A DNA stretch of 64,000 nucleotides from Streptomyces sp. NBC_01497 (GTDB lineage: Bacteria > Actinomycetota > Actinomycetes > Streptomycetales > Streptomycetaceae). The position numbers and the translations under genes were made by a program. Below are positions 27,423-37,214 of the stretch, in pieces. The first letter of the stretch is position 1, and each line of letters opens with the position of its first letter. Below the pieces are notes generated by a model. That model did no database searches. It was not told the origin of the DNA and saw nothing but the letters and a program-made list of their open reading frames with translations. Where the stretch lies: the NCBI RefSeq assembly GCF_036250695.1, contig NZ_CP109427.1:5332001-5396000 (forward strand), in the 5' to 3' direction.

Positions 27423-28724
27423 CTACTTGGTGATGTCCTCGATCTCTTCCTCCGGTTCGCGGCCCGGAGTCTTGAGGTCGAACTTCACGATCACGTAGCG
27501 GAACACGACGTAGTAGATGACGCCGAAGACCAGACCGATCGGGATGATCAGCCATGGCTTGGTCGCGAGGGGCCAGTTGAGGATGTAGTCGATCACGCCG
27601 GCCGAGAACGTGAAGCCGTCGTGCACGCCCAGGCCCCAGGTCACGAACATCGAGATGGCCGTCAGCACCGCGTGCAGGACGTACAGCAGCGGCGCGATGA
27701 ACATGAACGAGAACTCGATCGGCTCCGTGACACCGGTCACGAACGACGTCGCGGCGAGCGAGAGCATCATGCCGAGGACGACCTTGCGGCGCTCAGGACG
27801 CGCGGTGTGCGCCATCGCCAGCGCGGCGGCCGGCAGGCCGAACATCATGATGGGGAAGAAGCCGGAGGTGAACTGGCCCGCGTGCGGGTCGCCCGCCAGG
27901 AAGCGGTTGATGTCACCGTGCGAGACGACGCCCGCGTGGTTGGTGAAGTCGCCGAGCTGGAACCAGGCCACCGTGTTGACGAACTGGTGCATGCCGATGG
28001 GGATCAGGCCGCGGTTGACGAGGCCGAAGATGCCGGAGCCGAGGGCGCCGAGGCCGGTGATCCAGTTGCCGAAGCTGGTGATCCCGTCACCGATGGGCTG
28101 CCAGCCGACGACGGCGACGACGCCGAGGGCCGTACCCACGAAGGCCATGATGATCGGCACGAGGCGGCGGCCGTTGAAGAAGCCCAGCCAGTCCACCAGC
28201 TTGGTGCGGTGGAACCGCTGCCAGATCACCGCGGTCAGCAGGCCGAGGATGATGCCGCCGAGCACGCCCGGGTTCTGGAAGGACGCGTTCGTGATGACGC
28301 TGCCCTTCTGCCACTCCCCGGCCAGCAGGCCGTTGGATATGTACGTGGCGCCGCCCATGCCCGCCTTGATCGGGAACTGGTGGATCACGGCGTAGTACGT
28401 GAAGAAGCCGACGATCGCGGCGAGCGCCGTCGAGCCGTCCGACTTCTTGGCGAAGCCGATGGCGACACCGATGCAGAACAGCAGGGGCAGGCCGAGGGAC
28501 GCGTCGAGCAGCATGCCGCCGGCACCCGCGAAGACCTTCGCGACGCTGTCCCAGCCGAGCCCCTGGTCGCCGAAGACGTCCGGCTGGCCGAGCCGGTTCA
28601 GGATGCCTGCGGCGGGCAGGACGGCGATCGGCAGCTGAAGACTGCGACCCACCTTCTGGAGCCCCTGGAACACTCCGGCGCCCCGCTTCTTCGCGGGAGC
28701 CGCCGGGGCGGTGGCCGTACTCAT
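27423..28724 (-). CDS. nagE2: N-acetylglucosamine PTS permease, EIIC component
   Basis: A 433-residue EIIC of the glucose/GlcNAc PTS family that imports GlcNAc with phosphorylation. The N-terminal FQGLQKVGRSLQLPIAVLPAAGILNRLGQPDVF, the WLGFFNGRRLVPI loop, GMHQFVNTVAWFQLG, and TGVTEPIEFSFMFIAPLLYVLHAVL are characteristic. No EIIB or EIIA domain is fused; the EIIB is encoded by nagF nearby. The ATG at 28724 follows GGAGGAAGTTG. Two overlapping DasR-type operators lie about 50-85 bp upstream. In S. coelicolor NagE2 is the main GlcNAc permease, and arrangement and sequence fit that locus. Confidence 0.93.
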   Translation of the reverse strand: MSTATAPAAPAKKRGAGVFQGLQKVGRSLQLPIAVLPAAGILNRLGQPDVFGDQGLGWDSVAKVFAGAGGMLLDASLGLPLLFCIGVAIGFAKKSDGSTALAAIVGFFTYYAVIHQFPIKAGMGGATYISNGLLAGEWQKGSVITNASFQNPGVLGGIILGLLTAVIWQRFHRTKLVDWLGFFNGRRLVPIIMAFVGTALGVVAVVGWQPIGDGITSFGNWITGLGALGSGIFGLVNRGLIPIGMHQFVNTVAWFQLGDFTNHAGVVSHGDINRFLAGDPHAGQFTSGFFPIMMFGLPAAALAMAHTARPERRKVVLGMMLSLAATSFVTGVTEPIEFSFMFIAPLLYVLHAVLTAISMFVTWGLGVHDGFTFSAGVIDYILNWPLATKPWLIIPIGLVFGVIYYVVFRYVIVKFDLKTPGREPEEEIEDITK

Positions 28725-28775
28725 CAACTTCCTCCATGCACAAGGAGCGCGGCGCGGGCACCCGCCCCATGAAAA

Positions 28776-28791
28776 ACAGGTCTAAACCATT
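28776..28791. promoter_or_regulatory. DasR-type operator (dre) 1 upstream of nagE2
   Basis: ACAGGTCTAAACCATT resembles the dre consensus ACTGGTCTAGACCACT. It forms the left arm of a larger inverted repeat with the next site. Confidence 0.75.
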
Positions 28792-28792
28792 G

Positions 28793-28808
28793 AGTGGTTT
28801 AGACCTGT
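28793..28808. promoter_or_regulatory. DasR-type operator (dre) 2 upstream of nagE2
   Basis: AGTGGTTTAGACCTGT is a close dre match. CAGGTCTAAACCA and TGGTTTAGACCTG are exact reverse complements flanking a five-base centre, so the two sites make one 31-bp palindrome. Confidence 0.8.
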
Positions 28809-28968
28809 TGTAACACGCCACGGGTGTGACGTGGAACCCTCGAATATTGTCTGAATAAAGATCTAGTCCGAAGCGTAACCAGCGCGGACCAGCGGCGAAG
28901 CCGCCGGGGTGGTGGTCACCGGCGGCCGGAAAGCGCCCAACAAGGCCCGGCGGCGGCCGGGCGCGGGA

Positions 28969-30360
28969 TCACGTGCGGGTGTCCCCGACGGTCGGCTGCT
29001 CCTCGGCGGCATCCGGCGCGTCCGGCGCGTCCCGATCGTCCGGATCATCCGGATCGATCGGTTCCCGGCCGGGCGTGGGCAGATTCAGCTTCGTGATCAG
29101 CACGCGGAAGAGCGTGTAGTAGACGCCCGCGAAGGCGAGGCCGATCGGGACCAGCAGCCAAGGCCTGGTCGCCAGACCCCAGTTGATGACGTAGTCGATC
29201 AGCCCCGCCGAGAAGCTGAACCCGTCCTTCGCGCCCAGCTTCCAGCTCACGAACATCGACACACCGGTCAGTACCGCGTGGATCCCGTACAGCAGCGGCG
29301 CCACGAAGAGGAACGAGTACTCGATCGGCTCCGTGACACCCGTCACGAACGACGTCAGCGCCACCGACAGCATCAGACCGCCGACGGCCTTCCTGCGGTG
29401 CGGCTTGGCGCAGTGGTAGATCGCGAGAGCGGCCGCCGGCAGCGCGAACATCATGATCGGGAAGAAGCCCGTGGTGAACTGCCCGGCCGTTGGGTCCCCC
29501 GCCAGGAAGCGGTTCACGTCACCGTGCACGACCGTGCCGTCCGGCTTGGTGTAGTCACCGAACTGGAACCAGACGAACGTGTTCAGGAACTGGTGCAGCC
29601 CGAACACCAGCAGCCCGCGGTTCGCCAGGCCGAAGATGCCCGCGCCCCCAGCGCCCGCGTCCACCAGCCACTTCGAGAAACCGGTCAGCCCCTGGCCGAT
29701 CGGCTGCCACGCCCACACCGAGAGCGAGGCGACGAGCAGCCCGACGAACGCCATGATGATCGGCACGAGCCGGCGGCCGTTGAAGAAGCCCAGCCAGTCC
29801 ACCAGCCGGACCCGGTGGAAACGGCGCCACAGCCACGCCGTGAGCAGGCCCATCACGATCCCGCCGAAGACACCCGGGTTCTGGTACGCCGCCTGCGTCA
29901 CCGTCGTGCCGTCGGGTGTCACGCAGACACCCGACCAGACCCCGGCGCCGGTGAACTTCGCGGCCCCGTCGCAGTCGAGCGGGAAGGCGTGCAGCACGGC
30001 GTAGTAGGCGAGGAACCCGGTCACGGCGGCGAGCGCGGTCGACCCGTCGGCCTTCTTCGCCATGCCGATGGCGACGCCGACGCAGAACAGCAGGGGCAGA
30101 CCGAGCGAGGAGTCGAGCAGCGCCCCGCCCGAGGCGGCGAAGACCTTCGCGACGCTGTCCCAGCCGAGCCCCTGGTCGCCGAAGACGTCCGGCTGCCCGA
30201 GCCGGTTCAGGATGCCCGCGGCGGGCAGGACGGCGATCGGCAGCTGGAGACTGCGGCCCATCTTCTGCAGACCCTGGAACATGACGTTCCACCAGGACTT
30301 GCGCGGCGGGCCCGAGGGGAGCGAGGGGATCTCGGGTCGCACTGCCACGTCGCCGCTCAT
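28969..30360 (-). CDS. nagE1: N-acetylglucosamine PTS EIIC paralogue
   Basis: A 463-residue paralogue of NagE2 sharing FQGLQKMGRSLQLPIAVLPAAGILNRLGQPDVFGD, the WLGFFNGRRLVPIIMAF segment and TGVTEPIEYSFLFVAPLLYGIHAVL. It has a longer periplasmic loop with CDGAAKFTGAGVWSGVCV and an acidic Asp/Pro-rich tail after LPTPGREP. The start ATG at 30360 has AGGGCAGCC before it. It is transcribed away from nagF, and a dre-like site lies 19 bp upstream of its start. The gene order nagF/nagE1/nagE2 matches the known S. coelicolor locus, where NagE1 contributes little to uptake. Confidence 0.92.
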   Translation of the reverse strand: MSGDVAVRPEIPSLPSGPPRKSWWNVMFQGLQKMGRSLQLPIAVLPAAGILNRLGQPDVFGDQGLGWDSVAKVFAASGGALLDSSLGLPLLFCVGVAIGMAKKADGSTALAAVTGFLAYYAVLHAFPLDCDGAAKFTGAGVWSGVCVTPDGTTVTQAAYQNPGVFGGIVMGLLTAWLWRRFHRVRLVDWLGFFNGRRLVPIIMAFVGLLVASLSVWAWQPIGQGLTGFSKWLVDAGAGGAGIFGLANRGLLVFGLHQFLNTFVWFQFGDYTKPDGTVVHGDVNRFLAGDPTAGQFTTGFFPIMMFALPAAALAIYHCAKPHRRKAVGGLMLSVALTSFVTGVTEPIEYSFLFVAPLLYGIHAVLTGVSMFVSWKLGAKDGFSFSAGLIDYVINWGLATRPWLLVPIGLAFAGVYYTLFRVLITKLNLPTPGREPIDPDDPDDRDAPDAPDAAEEQPTVGDTRT

Positions 30361-30378
30361 GGCTGCCCTCCCGGCAAT

Positions 30379-30394
30379 AATGGTGTAGACCAGT
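30379..30394. promoter_or_regulatory. DasR-type operator in the nagE1-nagF divergent region
   Basis: AATGGTGTAGACCAGT matches the dre core TGGT-n-TAGACCA. It sits between the divergent nagE1 and nagF genes and may repress nagE1, nagF or both. Confidence 0.7.
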
Positions 30395-30563
30395 TGCGGA
30401 ACGCTCGCGGTCCACTGGTGATCGTCATCCTTCGGTACCGGGTGGGAACCTGCCCGAGAAGATGGGCCAACCGTGAGTTACCGTGACAAAACAGCTCGTA
30501 TGCCGGTGCCTCGATACGTCCATATGCCGGTACGTCAGAGCGCCAGGGACACAGGGAGAAACC

Positions 30564-30800
30564 ATGGCCAGCAAGGCTGAGAAGATCGTCGCCGGGCTCG
30601 GCGGACTCGACAACATCGTCGAGGTCGAAGGCTGCATCACGCGGCTGCGCACCGAGGTCAAGGACGCCTCCCTCGTGAACGACGCCGCGCTCAAGGCCGC
30701 CGGCGCCCACGGAGTCGTCAAGATGGGCACGGCCATCCAGGTCGTCATCGGCACGGACGCGGACCCGATCGCGTCCGACATCGAGGACCTGATGGACTGA
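30564..30800 (+). CDS. nagF: PTS GlcNAc EIIB component
   Basis: A 78-residue stand-alone EIIB domain of the glucose family. Cys24 in VEGCITRLRTEVKD is the phosphorylation site that passes phosphate from EIIA to the incoming sugar. The ATG at 30564 follows CAGGGAGAAACC; an earlier in-frame start at 30483 lies in non-family sequence. The protein is cytoplasmic and should serve the separate EIIC permeases NagE1 and NagE2. It is divergent from nagE1 across an intergenic region carrying the dre-like site. Confidence 0.95.
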   Translation: MASKAEKIVAGLGGLDNIVEVEGCITRLRTEVKDASLVNDAALKAAGAHGVVKMGTAIQVVIGTDADPIASDIEDLMD

Positions 30801-31195
30801 CGGACCGAAAGACGCACGGAGGTATCGGGCTAAACGGGCGTACGGGCCACCGCCCCGAGCGGATCCGCAGCGCAGGACCGGGCTGATCCGCAGCGTCGGC
30901 CCGCACGGGTCCGCAGCGTCGGCCCGCGCGGCGCGGCCTCAGGGGGCGACGCGAGCCGGGCGGTACGGATCGACGCGAAGCCACCCTCCGTACGGGCGGC
31001 CCGCCCCCGGCCCCGCTCGCCCACGGCGGCCCGCTCCCGGCCCCGCCCGCCCCGGGCGGCCCGCCCCCCGGCCGAGCGCCCGGGGCGGGCCGCCGCCATA
31101 ACCCGCCCGTACACCCCCGCGCCACAGCGGCCCCTCCCGCACCGGCCCGTCCCGACCGGCCGGAGCGCACCCGGAGGCCCGATAGGGTCGATGCC
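30801..31195. other. Intergenic region between nagF and rph, rich in direct and inverted repeats
   Basis: Contains repeats of TCCGCAGCGTCGGCCCG near 30890-30930, GGCGGCCCGC(C/T)CCCGG repeats at 30998-31072, and a 13-bp inverted repeat at 31055-31067/31082-31094 that may terminate nagF. No gene is supported. Confidence 0.6.
31055..31094 (+). terminator. Possible hairpin terminator after nagF
   Basis: GGCGGCCCGCCCC is the reverse complement of GGGGCGGGCCGCC across a 14-base loop. It is 255 bp beyond nagF, so assignment to that gene is uncertain; the surrounding repeats can also misfold. Confidence 0.4.
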
Positions 31196-31921
<726 letters not shown>

Positions 31922-32095
31922 AGCGGGAACCAAGAGAAGGTCTCGAACGTCTTTACTGATACGGACGCACAGCGACAGCGGTGCGTCCGTCCAGACGTCC
32001 AGACGTCCGGACTTACGCGTGGGCGCGGGCCAGTGGCCGCGCTGCCCCGTGCCCCGTGACCTGCGCGATCGCACGGCCCGGATAGGTTGGACGGC

Positions 32096-32698
32096 ATGAC
32101 CCGCCTGATCCTCGCCACCCGCAACGCCGGGAAGATCACCGAACTCCGCGCCATCCTCGCCGACGCCGGCCTCCCCCATGAGCTCGTCGGCGCCGAGGCC
32201 TACCCCGAGATCCCCGACGTCAAGGAAACCGGCGTCACCTTCGCGGAGAACGCCCTGCTCAAGGCGCACGCCCTCGCGCAGGCCACCGGCCACCCGGCCA
32301 TCGCCGACGACTCCGGCCTCTGCGTCGACGTCCTCGGCAGGGCGCCCGGCATCTTCTCCGCCCGCTGGGCCGGCCGCCACGGCGACGACCAGGCCAACCT
32401 CGACCTGCTCCTCGCCCAGCTCGGCGACATCGCCGACCCGCACCGCGCCGCGCACTTCGCCTGCGCCGCGGCCCTCGCGCTGCCCGACGGGACCGAACGC
32501 GTCGTGGAGGGGCAGCTCCGCGGCACACTGCGCACGGCCCCCGCCGGAGCACACGGCTTCGGCTACGACCCGATCCTCCAGCCCGACGGCTCCACCCGCA
32601 CCTGCGCCGAGCTCTCCCCGGCGGAGAAGAACGCGATCAGCCACCGCGGCAAGGCCTTCCGCGCGCTGGTGCCGGTCATCGGGGAACTGGTGGGCTGA
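32096..32698 (+). CDS. rdgB: Non-canonical purine NTP pyrophosphatase (RdgB/HAM1)
   Basis: A 200-residue housecleaning enzyme that hydrolyses dITP/XTP to the monophosphate. It opens with LILATRNAGKITELRAIL, continues with TFAENALLKAHALAQATGHPAIADDSGLCVDVLGRAPGIFSARWAG (metal and base-binding residues) and ends with GFGYDPIL, the ELSPAEKNAISHRGKAF signature and a short helix. The ATG at 32096 is chosen because the two upstream codons lack a ribosome site. It probably shares a transcript with rph. A perfect palindromic terminator follows 28 bp after the stop. Confidence 0.97.
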   Translation: MTRLILATRNAGKITELRAILADAGLPHELVGAEAYPEIPDVKETGVTFAENALLKAHALAQATGHPAIADDSGLCVDVLGRAPGIFSARWAGRHGDDQANLDLLLAQLGDIADPHRAAHFACAAALALPDGTERVVEGQLRGTLRTAPAGAHGFGYDPILQPDGSTRTCAELSPAEKNAISHRGKAFRALVPVIGELVG

Positions 32699-32725
32699 CC
32701 GCCCGCTTTCGTGTGCTCACGAGAA

Positions 32726-32762
32726 CGGCCTGGGAATCGAAGAATCTTCGATTCCCAGGCCG
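32726..32762 (+). terminator. Near-perfect palindromic terminator after rdgB
   Basis: An 18-bp arm CGGCCTGGGAATCGAAGA and its exact reverse complement are separated by one base, so the hairpin has a minimal loop. It ends in TTGTG and lies seven bases from the 3' end of the tRNA-Leu on the opposite strand, so it may serve both. Confidence 0.9.
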
Positions 32763-32768
32763 ATTGTG

Positions 32769-32852
32769 TGCGGTGGAAGGGATTCGAACCCTCAAGCCCG
32801 ATCAAGGGCCACAGATCCTAAGTCTGCTGCGTCGCCATTGCGCCACCACCGC
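32769..32852 (-). tRNA. tRNA-Leu (anticodon UAG)
   Basis: The reverse strand folds as a cloverleaf: acceptor GCGGTGG with CCACCGC, anticodon arm GCAGA-CTTAGGA-TCTGT giving anticodon TAG, a long class II variable arm, and a T arm GAGGG-TTCGAAT-CCCTT. The discriminator base is A and the CCA end is not encoded. The long variable arm and anticodon both indicate leucine (CUA codons). Confidence 0.92.
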
Positions 32853-32885
32853 CCGGCAGCCGACTTCCCGAGGGCGGCCGACGCG

Positions 32886-33911
32886 TCATTCTATGGCGAG
32901 TTCGCTGTCCGTTACGAGCCTCGGCTTCGACCGGCGGCCGCGGCACCACGTGTCGGTGAGGGCGTGGCAGTTGGGGCAGAGGTACCGCAGGTTCTGGAGC
33001 CGGTTGTCGCGCCACTCACCGTTGATGTGGTCGATCTGGAGCGTGATCGGCCGGCCGAGCCACTCGCCCTCGTTGCCGCACGAGACGCACCGGTAGGCGA
33101 CCCCGACCTCCCGCAGCGCGCGGTGCAACCGGGTGCGGTTGGTCCGCCCCGCACCCGGCGGCAGCACGACGAGCACCGCCGGTGCGAGGGGGCGGGGGAT
33201 CACGGGCCGCACCGCCGCCCAGGGGCGTCGCGTGAAGTGAGCGGTGTCGAGCCCGAGCCGGTCGATCGCCCGCCGGACGCGCTGGTGGTTGACGTCCGTC
33301 ACCTCCATGCCCATCGACCGCATGACATCCGCGAAGCTCAGTGCTGCGGGGACGGCCGCGCGCAGCGCCTCCTCCGGTACGCGCGCCCGGCTGTTGCGGA
33401 AGTGGCTGGTGTCGATGCCGTGGGCGGCGAGCATGCGTCCCAGCGCGGCCCGCGAGCGGCTGTCGTCCGGTACGTCCAGTGCCCGGGCCACCCCGCGGAC
33501 GCTGTCCGACGCGGCGGCCGCCGTCGCGAGCTCCGTCGCGTCGAACGGCAGCTCGGCGCGGTCCTGTGTCAGGCCGGGGAAGTGACTGGTGTCGATGCCC
33601 GCCGCCGTGATCCGGCGTCCGATGTGCGACAGGGTGCCGGTGGCGGGCTTCCCGCCGAGTCGCGTGACGACCTCCCGCAGCGTGCTGGATTCGGCCACCG
33701 CCTCGGCTATCGCCTCGTCGGTGTACTTGCGCCAGGGACTGCGTTGCTTGAAATGGCTCGTGTCGAGGCCCAGGGCGCCGACCTTCTCCTGGAGGACCCG
33801 ACGCTGCCCGCCGCTCTCCTTCATCCCCAGCCTGCGGAGCAGATCGGCCCAGCCGACGGACTCCGCGACGGCTTCCGCCAGCAGCTCGCGTGTGTACCTG
33901 CGGGGCGCCAT
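32886..33911 (-). CDS. HNH endonuclease-like protein with four internal DNA-binding-like repeats
   Basis: A 341-residue protein. The C-terminal 75 residues form a zinc-ribbon HNH domain: CVSCGNEGEW, LQIDHINGEWRDNRLQNLRYLCPNCHALTDTW. Before it are four repeats of about 50-60 residues. Each has a predicted helical segment and ends with a variant of LGLDTSHF (LGLDTSHFK, AGIDTSHFP, HGIDTSHFR, LGLDTAHFT). These look like tandem helix-turn-helix modules that would give sequence-specific DNA recognition. The start at MAPRRYTREL lies after CGGAGTACGGAG. It stands 33 bp from tRNA-Leu. No intron, transposase or integrase is nearby. The biological target is unknown. Confidence 0.88.
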   Translation of the reverse strand: MAPRRYTRELLAEAVAESVGWADLLRRLGMKESGGQRRVLQEKVGALGLDTSHFKQRSPWRKYTDEAIAEAVAESSTLREVVTRLGGKPATGTLSHIGRRITAAGIDTSHFPGLTQDRAELPFDATELATAAAASDSVRGVARALDVPDDSRSRAALGRMLAAHGIDTSHFRNSRARVPEEALRAAVPAALSFADVMRSMGMEVTDVNHQRVRRAIDRLGLDTAHFTRRPWAAVRPVIPRPLAPAVLVVLPPGAGRTNRTRLHRALREVGVAYRCVSCGNEGEWLGRPITLQIDHINGEWRDNRLQNLRYLCPNCHALTDTWCRGRRSKPRLVTDSELAIE

Positions 33912-34117
33912 CTCCGTACTCCGTCCTCGGGCACGCGTTCGGTGCCTCGCACGGAGTAACGGCCGGGAGATCCGGGCGGTCACGGTGTGTCAGCGGCGGA
34001 CAGGCGTACGCCCCGGCGCGCGGTGGGGCGCTCGCCGGGGCGTGCTGTCGTGCGGGGGCCGGCGTGGCTCGGCGTGACGGAGCCGGCGCAGGCGCCTGTA
34101 CGGGGTGCCGGAGCGGT

Positions 34118-35620
34118 TCAGTAGCGCGGCTCCTGGGCCTGTTCGTGCGCCAGTTCCGCCGCTTCCTCCGGCGTGGCGACCGAGGGCGGGGAGCCGTCCA
34201 GGGGCTGCCGGGCCGTCTCCTTCATGCACAGGACGGCGATGACGCCGACGATGGCCGCGGCCGTTGCGTAGTAGGCGGGCATCAGGTTGGTGCCGCCGAC
34301 GCCGATCAGGGCGGTGATGACCAGGGGGGTGGTGCCGCCGAAGAGGGACGTCGACACGTTGTAGCCGATGGACAGGCCGCCGTAGCGGACCTGTGTCGGG
34401 AAGAGTGCCGGGAGCGCCGCGGACATGGTGCCGAGGAGGCAGACCAGCGAGAGGCCCAGCATGGCGAGGCCGATGATGATCAGGAACAGGTTGCCTTCCC
34501 TGATCAGCAGGAACGACGGTATGGACAGCACCAGGAAGCCCAGCATGCCCGCGAGGAGCAGGGGTTTCCTGCCGAGCCGGTCGTTGAGCCGTCCCACCTG
34601 GTTGATCACCAGCATCATGGCCACCATCACGCCCAGCAGGATCAGCAGGCCGTGGGTGGTGCCGTAGCCGAGTTCGTCGGAGAGGTACGTCGGCATGTAC
34701 GACAGCAGCATGTAGTCGGTGATGTTGTACGCGGCGACCAGCGCGACGCACAGCACCAGCGGCCGCCAGTAGTCGTGGAAGATCTTCCGCAGGTCGCCCT
34801 TGCCGGTGGTCTCGACGGTGTCGGCTGCCTCGGTGGCGCGGACCCGGTCGTTCTCCGCGGACAGTTTCTGGAACGCGGGTGTCTCGTCCAGTTTCAGCCG
34901 CAGGTACAGGCCGATGACGCCGAGCGGTCCTGCGAGCAGGTACGGCAGGCGCCAGCCCCAGCTCTCCAGGCCGGTGTCGCCGAGGCTCACGGTGAGGAGG
35001 GTGACGAGGCCGGCCGCGCCGATGTAGCCGGCGAGCGTGCCGAACTCCAGGAAGCTGCCGAAGAAGCCCCTGCGCTTGTCGGGGGCGTACTCGGCGATGA
35101 ACGTGGAGGCGCCGCCGTACTCACCGCCGGTGGAGAAGCCCTGCACCAGGCGCAGCAGGATCAGCAGCGCCGGTGCCCACAGGCCTATGGAGTGGTACGA
35201 GGGCAGCACGCCGATGAGGAACGTGCCGAAGGCCATCATCAGCATGGTCAGCGCCAGGACGCGCTTGCGGCCCACTTTGTCGCCGAGGGGGCCGAGCACG
35301 ATGCTGCCGAGCGGCCTGACCAGGAAGGAGATGGCGAAGGTGGCGAAGGTCAGCAGGAGCTGCGTGGTGCCGCTGCCGCCGGGAAAGAAGACCTTGCCGA
35401 TCGTGCCGGCCATGTAGCTGTAGATACCGAAGTCGTACCACTCCATGGCGTTACCGAGCGCGGCGGCTTTGACCGCTCGTTTGACGGCCGCGTCATCGGT
35501 GACCGTGATGTCAGATCTGCGGAGGCGGGGGTTCCGGCGCTGCTTGATGGTGCGGAACAAGGTGGGGTGGCGCCGGACCGCAGCCGGGTCGGCCATCTCT
35601 TCGTAGTCCTGGCCGGCCAT
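34118..35620 (-). CDS. MFS transporter, metabolite:H+ symporter (ProP/KgtP-like) type
   Basis: A 500-residue transporter with 12 predicted helices. KAAALGNAMEWYDFGIYSYMAG at residues 50-75, PLGSIVLGPLGDKVGRKRVL in the first loop, and RLVQGFSTGGEYGGASTFIAEYAPDKRRGFFGSFLEFGTLAGY are signatures of the MHS subfamily, which takes up osmolytes such as proline/betaine or dicarboxylates such as alpha-ketoglutarate. The hydrophilic central loop contains ETTGKGDLRKIFHDYW. The substrate cannot be fixed by eye. It is transcribed alone, convergent with nothing and upstream of bcp's 3' end. Confidence 0.92.
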   Translation of the reverse strand: MAGQDYEEMADPAAVRRHPTLFRTIKQRRNPRLRRSDITVTDDAAVKRAVKAAALGNAMEWYDFGIYSYMAGTIGKVFFPGGSGTTQLLLTFATFAISFLVRPLGSIVLGPLGDKVGRKRVLALTMLMMAFGTFLIGVLPSYHSIGLWAPALLILLRLVQGFSTGGEYGGASTFIAEYAPDKRRGFFGSFLEFGTLAGYIGAAGLVTLLTVSLGDTGLESWGWRLPYLLAGPLGVIGLYLRLKLDETPAFQKLSAENDRVRATEAADTVETTGKGDLRKIFHDYWRPLVLCVALVAAYNITDYMLLSYMPTYLSDELGYGTTHGLLILLGVMVAMMLVINQVGRLNDRLGRKPLLLAGMLGFLVLSIPSFLLIREGNLFLIIIGLAMLGLSLVCLLGTMSAALPALFPTQVRYGGLSIGYNVSTSLFGGTTPLVITALIGVGGTNLMPAYYATAAAIVGVIAVLCMKETARQPLDGSPPSVATPEEAAELAHEQAQEPRY

Positions 35621-35739
35621 GGCGGGTTCCTTTCTGCGTACAACAAAGTCCAGTGGAACCTTCTGCGCGTTTCAAGCGTCCGCAAACCCGGGCCGCACGT
35701 AAGTGCGACCCCGGTCACATGCTGCCGGTCCTGTTCCGG

Positions 35740-36207
35740 TCAGATTCCCAGGTCCTTGATGATCTTCGCGACGTGCCCTGTTGCGCGCACGTTGTACAAG
35801 GCCCGCTCGACCTTTCCCTGCTCGTCGACGATGATCGTCGAGCGGATGACCCCGGTGACCGCCTTTCCGTACATCATCTTCTCCCCGAACGCTCCGTACG
35901 ACTCCAGAACGCCTTTCGAGGGATCGCTGAGAAGCGTTACCTTCAGGTTCTCCCTCTCCCGGAACTTCGCAAGTTTCTCCGGCTTGTCCGGGGAGATCCC
36001 GATGACGTCGTAACCCGCTCCGGCCAGCAGTTCGAGGTTGTCTGTGAAGTCGCAGGCCTGCTTCGTGCAACCGGGCGTGAGGGCCGCCGGGTAGAAGTAC
36101 ACGACGACCTTCCGGCCCTTGCGGTCGGCGAGGGACACGTGGTTTCCGTCCGCGTCGGACAGGGTGAAGGCGGGTGCGGTGTCGCCGGCTGACAGGCGCT
36201 CACTCAT
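35740..36207 (-). CDS. bcp: Thioredoxin-dependent thiol peroxidase (BCP-type peroxiredoxin)
   Basis: A 155-residue peroxiredoxin that reduces peroxides using thioredoxin. The peroxidatic Cys47 lies in VVYFYPAALTPGCTKQACDF, with the resolving Cys52 five residues later as in atypical two-Cys BCP proteins. GYDVIGISPDKPEKLAKFRE and VTGVIRSTIIVDEQGKV complete the fold. The ATG at 36207 follows ACGGAGACACCC. It is divergent from the DUF3618 gene with a 239-bp promoter region between them. Confidence 0.96.
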   Translation of the reverse strand: MSERLSAGDTAPAFTLSDADGNHVSLADRKGRKVVVYFYPAALTPGCTKQACDFTDNLELLAGAGYDVIGISPDKPEKLAKFRERENLKVTLLSDPSKGVLESYGAFGEKMMYGKAVTGVIRSTIIVDEQGKVERALYNVRATGHVAKIIKDLGI

Positions 36208-36446
36208 GGGTGTCTCCGTAATGTGCAGGAAGTGTGCCGAAATCGGTTTCCGCGCGCGATGGCGGGTTTCGTACACCCCTTCGGCCATACGCGCACTCCG
36301 GGATGTACGCCGCCGAGCGTAATGGGGGGTGCCGCCGGGTGCGGGACGGGCGGAACTGACAGACTGTCGGTGTCATCGACGTAGTCGGTGCGGGTAACCC
36401 AGGTTTGACGGGTTCGACGGATACGAGGGACGACGGAGGCGGCGCG

Positions 36447-36773
<327 letters not shown>

Positions 36774-36847
36774 CATCGGCCGTGACCGCCGCCGCGGGAG
36801 CCACCCTGGGGCTTCCAGCGGCCTCCGGGCCGGGTAGGTTCTTCGCC

Positions 36848-37186
36848 GTGAGCGAGAACACCCACGAGAAGCTGCCCATCCGGATGCTCCACGACCGCGT
36901 ACTGGTCAGGACGGACATCCCGGAGGGTGAGCGGCGTTCTTCCGGCGGCATCGTGATTCCGGCGACCGCGGCCGTCGGCCGCCGGCTCGCCTGGGCCGGG
37001 GTGGTGGCCGTGGGCCAGAACGTGCGGACGGTGGAGCCCGGGGACCGGGTGCTGTACGACCCGGAGGACCGCGCCGAGGTCGAGGTGCGCGGTGTCGCGT
37101 ACGTCCTGATGCGGGAGCGCGACCTGCACGCGGTGGCGGCGGACCGGTTCGAGGGTTCCGAGGACGCGACGGGGCTGTACCTGTAG
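36848..37186 (+). CDS. GroES-like co-chaperonin domain protein
   Basis: A 112-residue protein starting at GTG 36848 with SENTHEKLPIRMLHDRVLVRTD. The GroES pattern LPIRMLHDRVLVR, SSGGIVIPATA (mobile-loop area) and VEPGDRVLYDPEDRAEVEVRGVAYVLMRERDLHAV is clear. It has no groEL neighbour and differs from the main GroES in its extended N- and C-termini, so it is a divergent stand-alone paralogue seen in many actinobacteria. Whether it binds a chaperonin is unknown. A strong terminator follows. Confidence 0.85.
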   Translation: MSENTHEKLPIRMLHDRVLVRTDIPEGERRSSGGIVIPATAAVGRRLAWAGVVAVGQNVRTVEPGDRVLYDPEDRAEVEVRGVAYVLMRERDLHAVAADRFEGSEDATGLYL

Positions 37187-37214
37187 CCACGCCGGGTACG
37201 CCCGCGGGATTCAT

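Noticed and set aside
32769..33911. tRNA-Leu/HNH locus as an integrative element end
   Set aside because: No integrase, no duplicated tRNA 3' end and no second att site are visible in the window.
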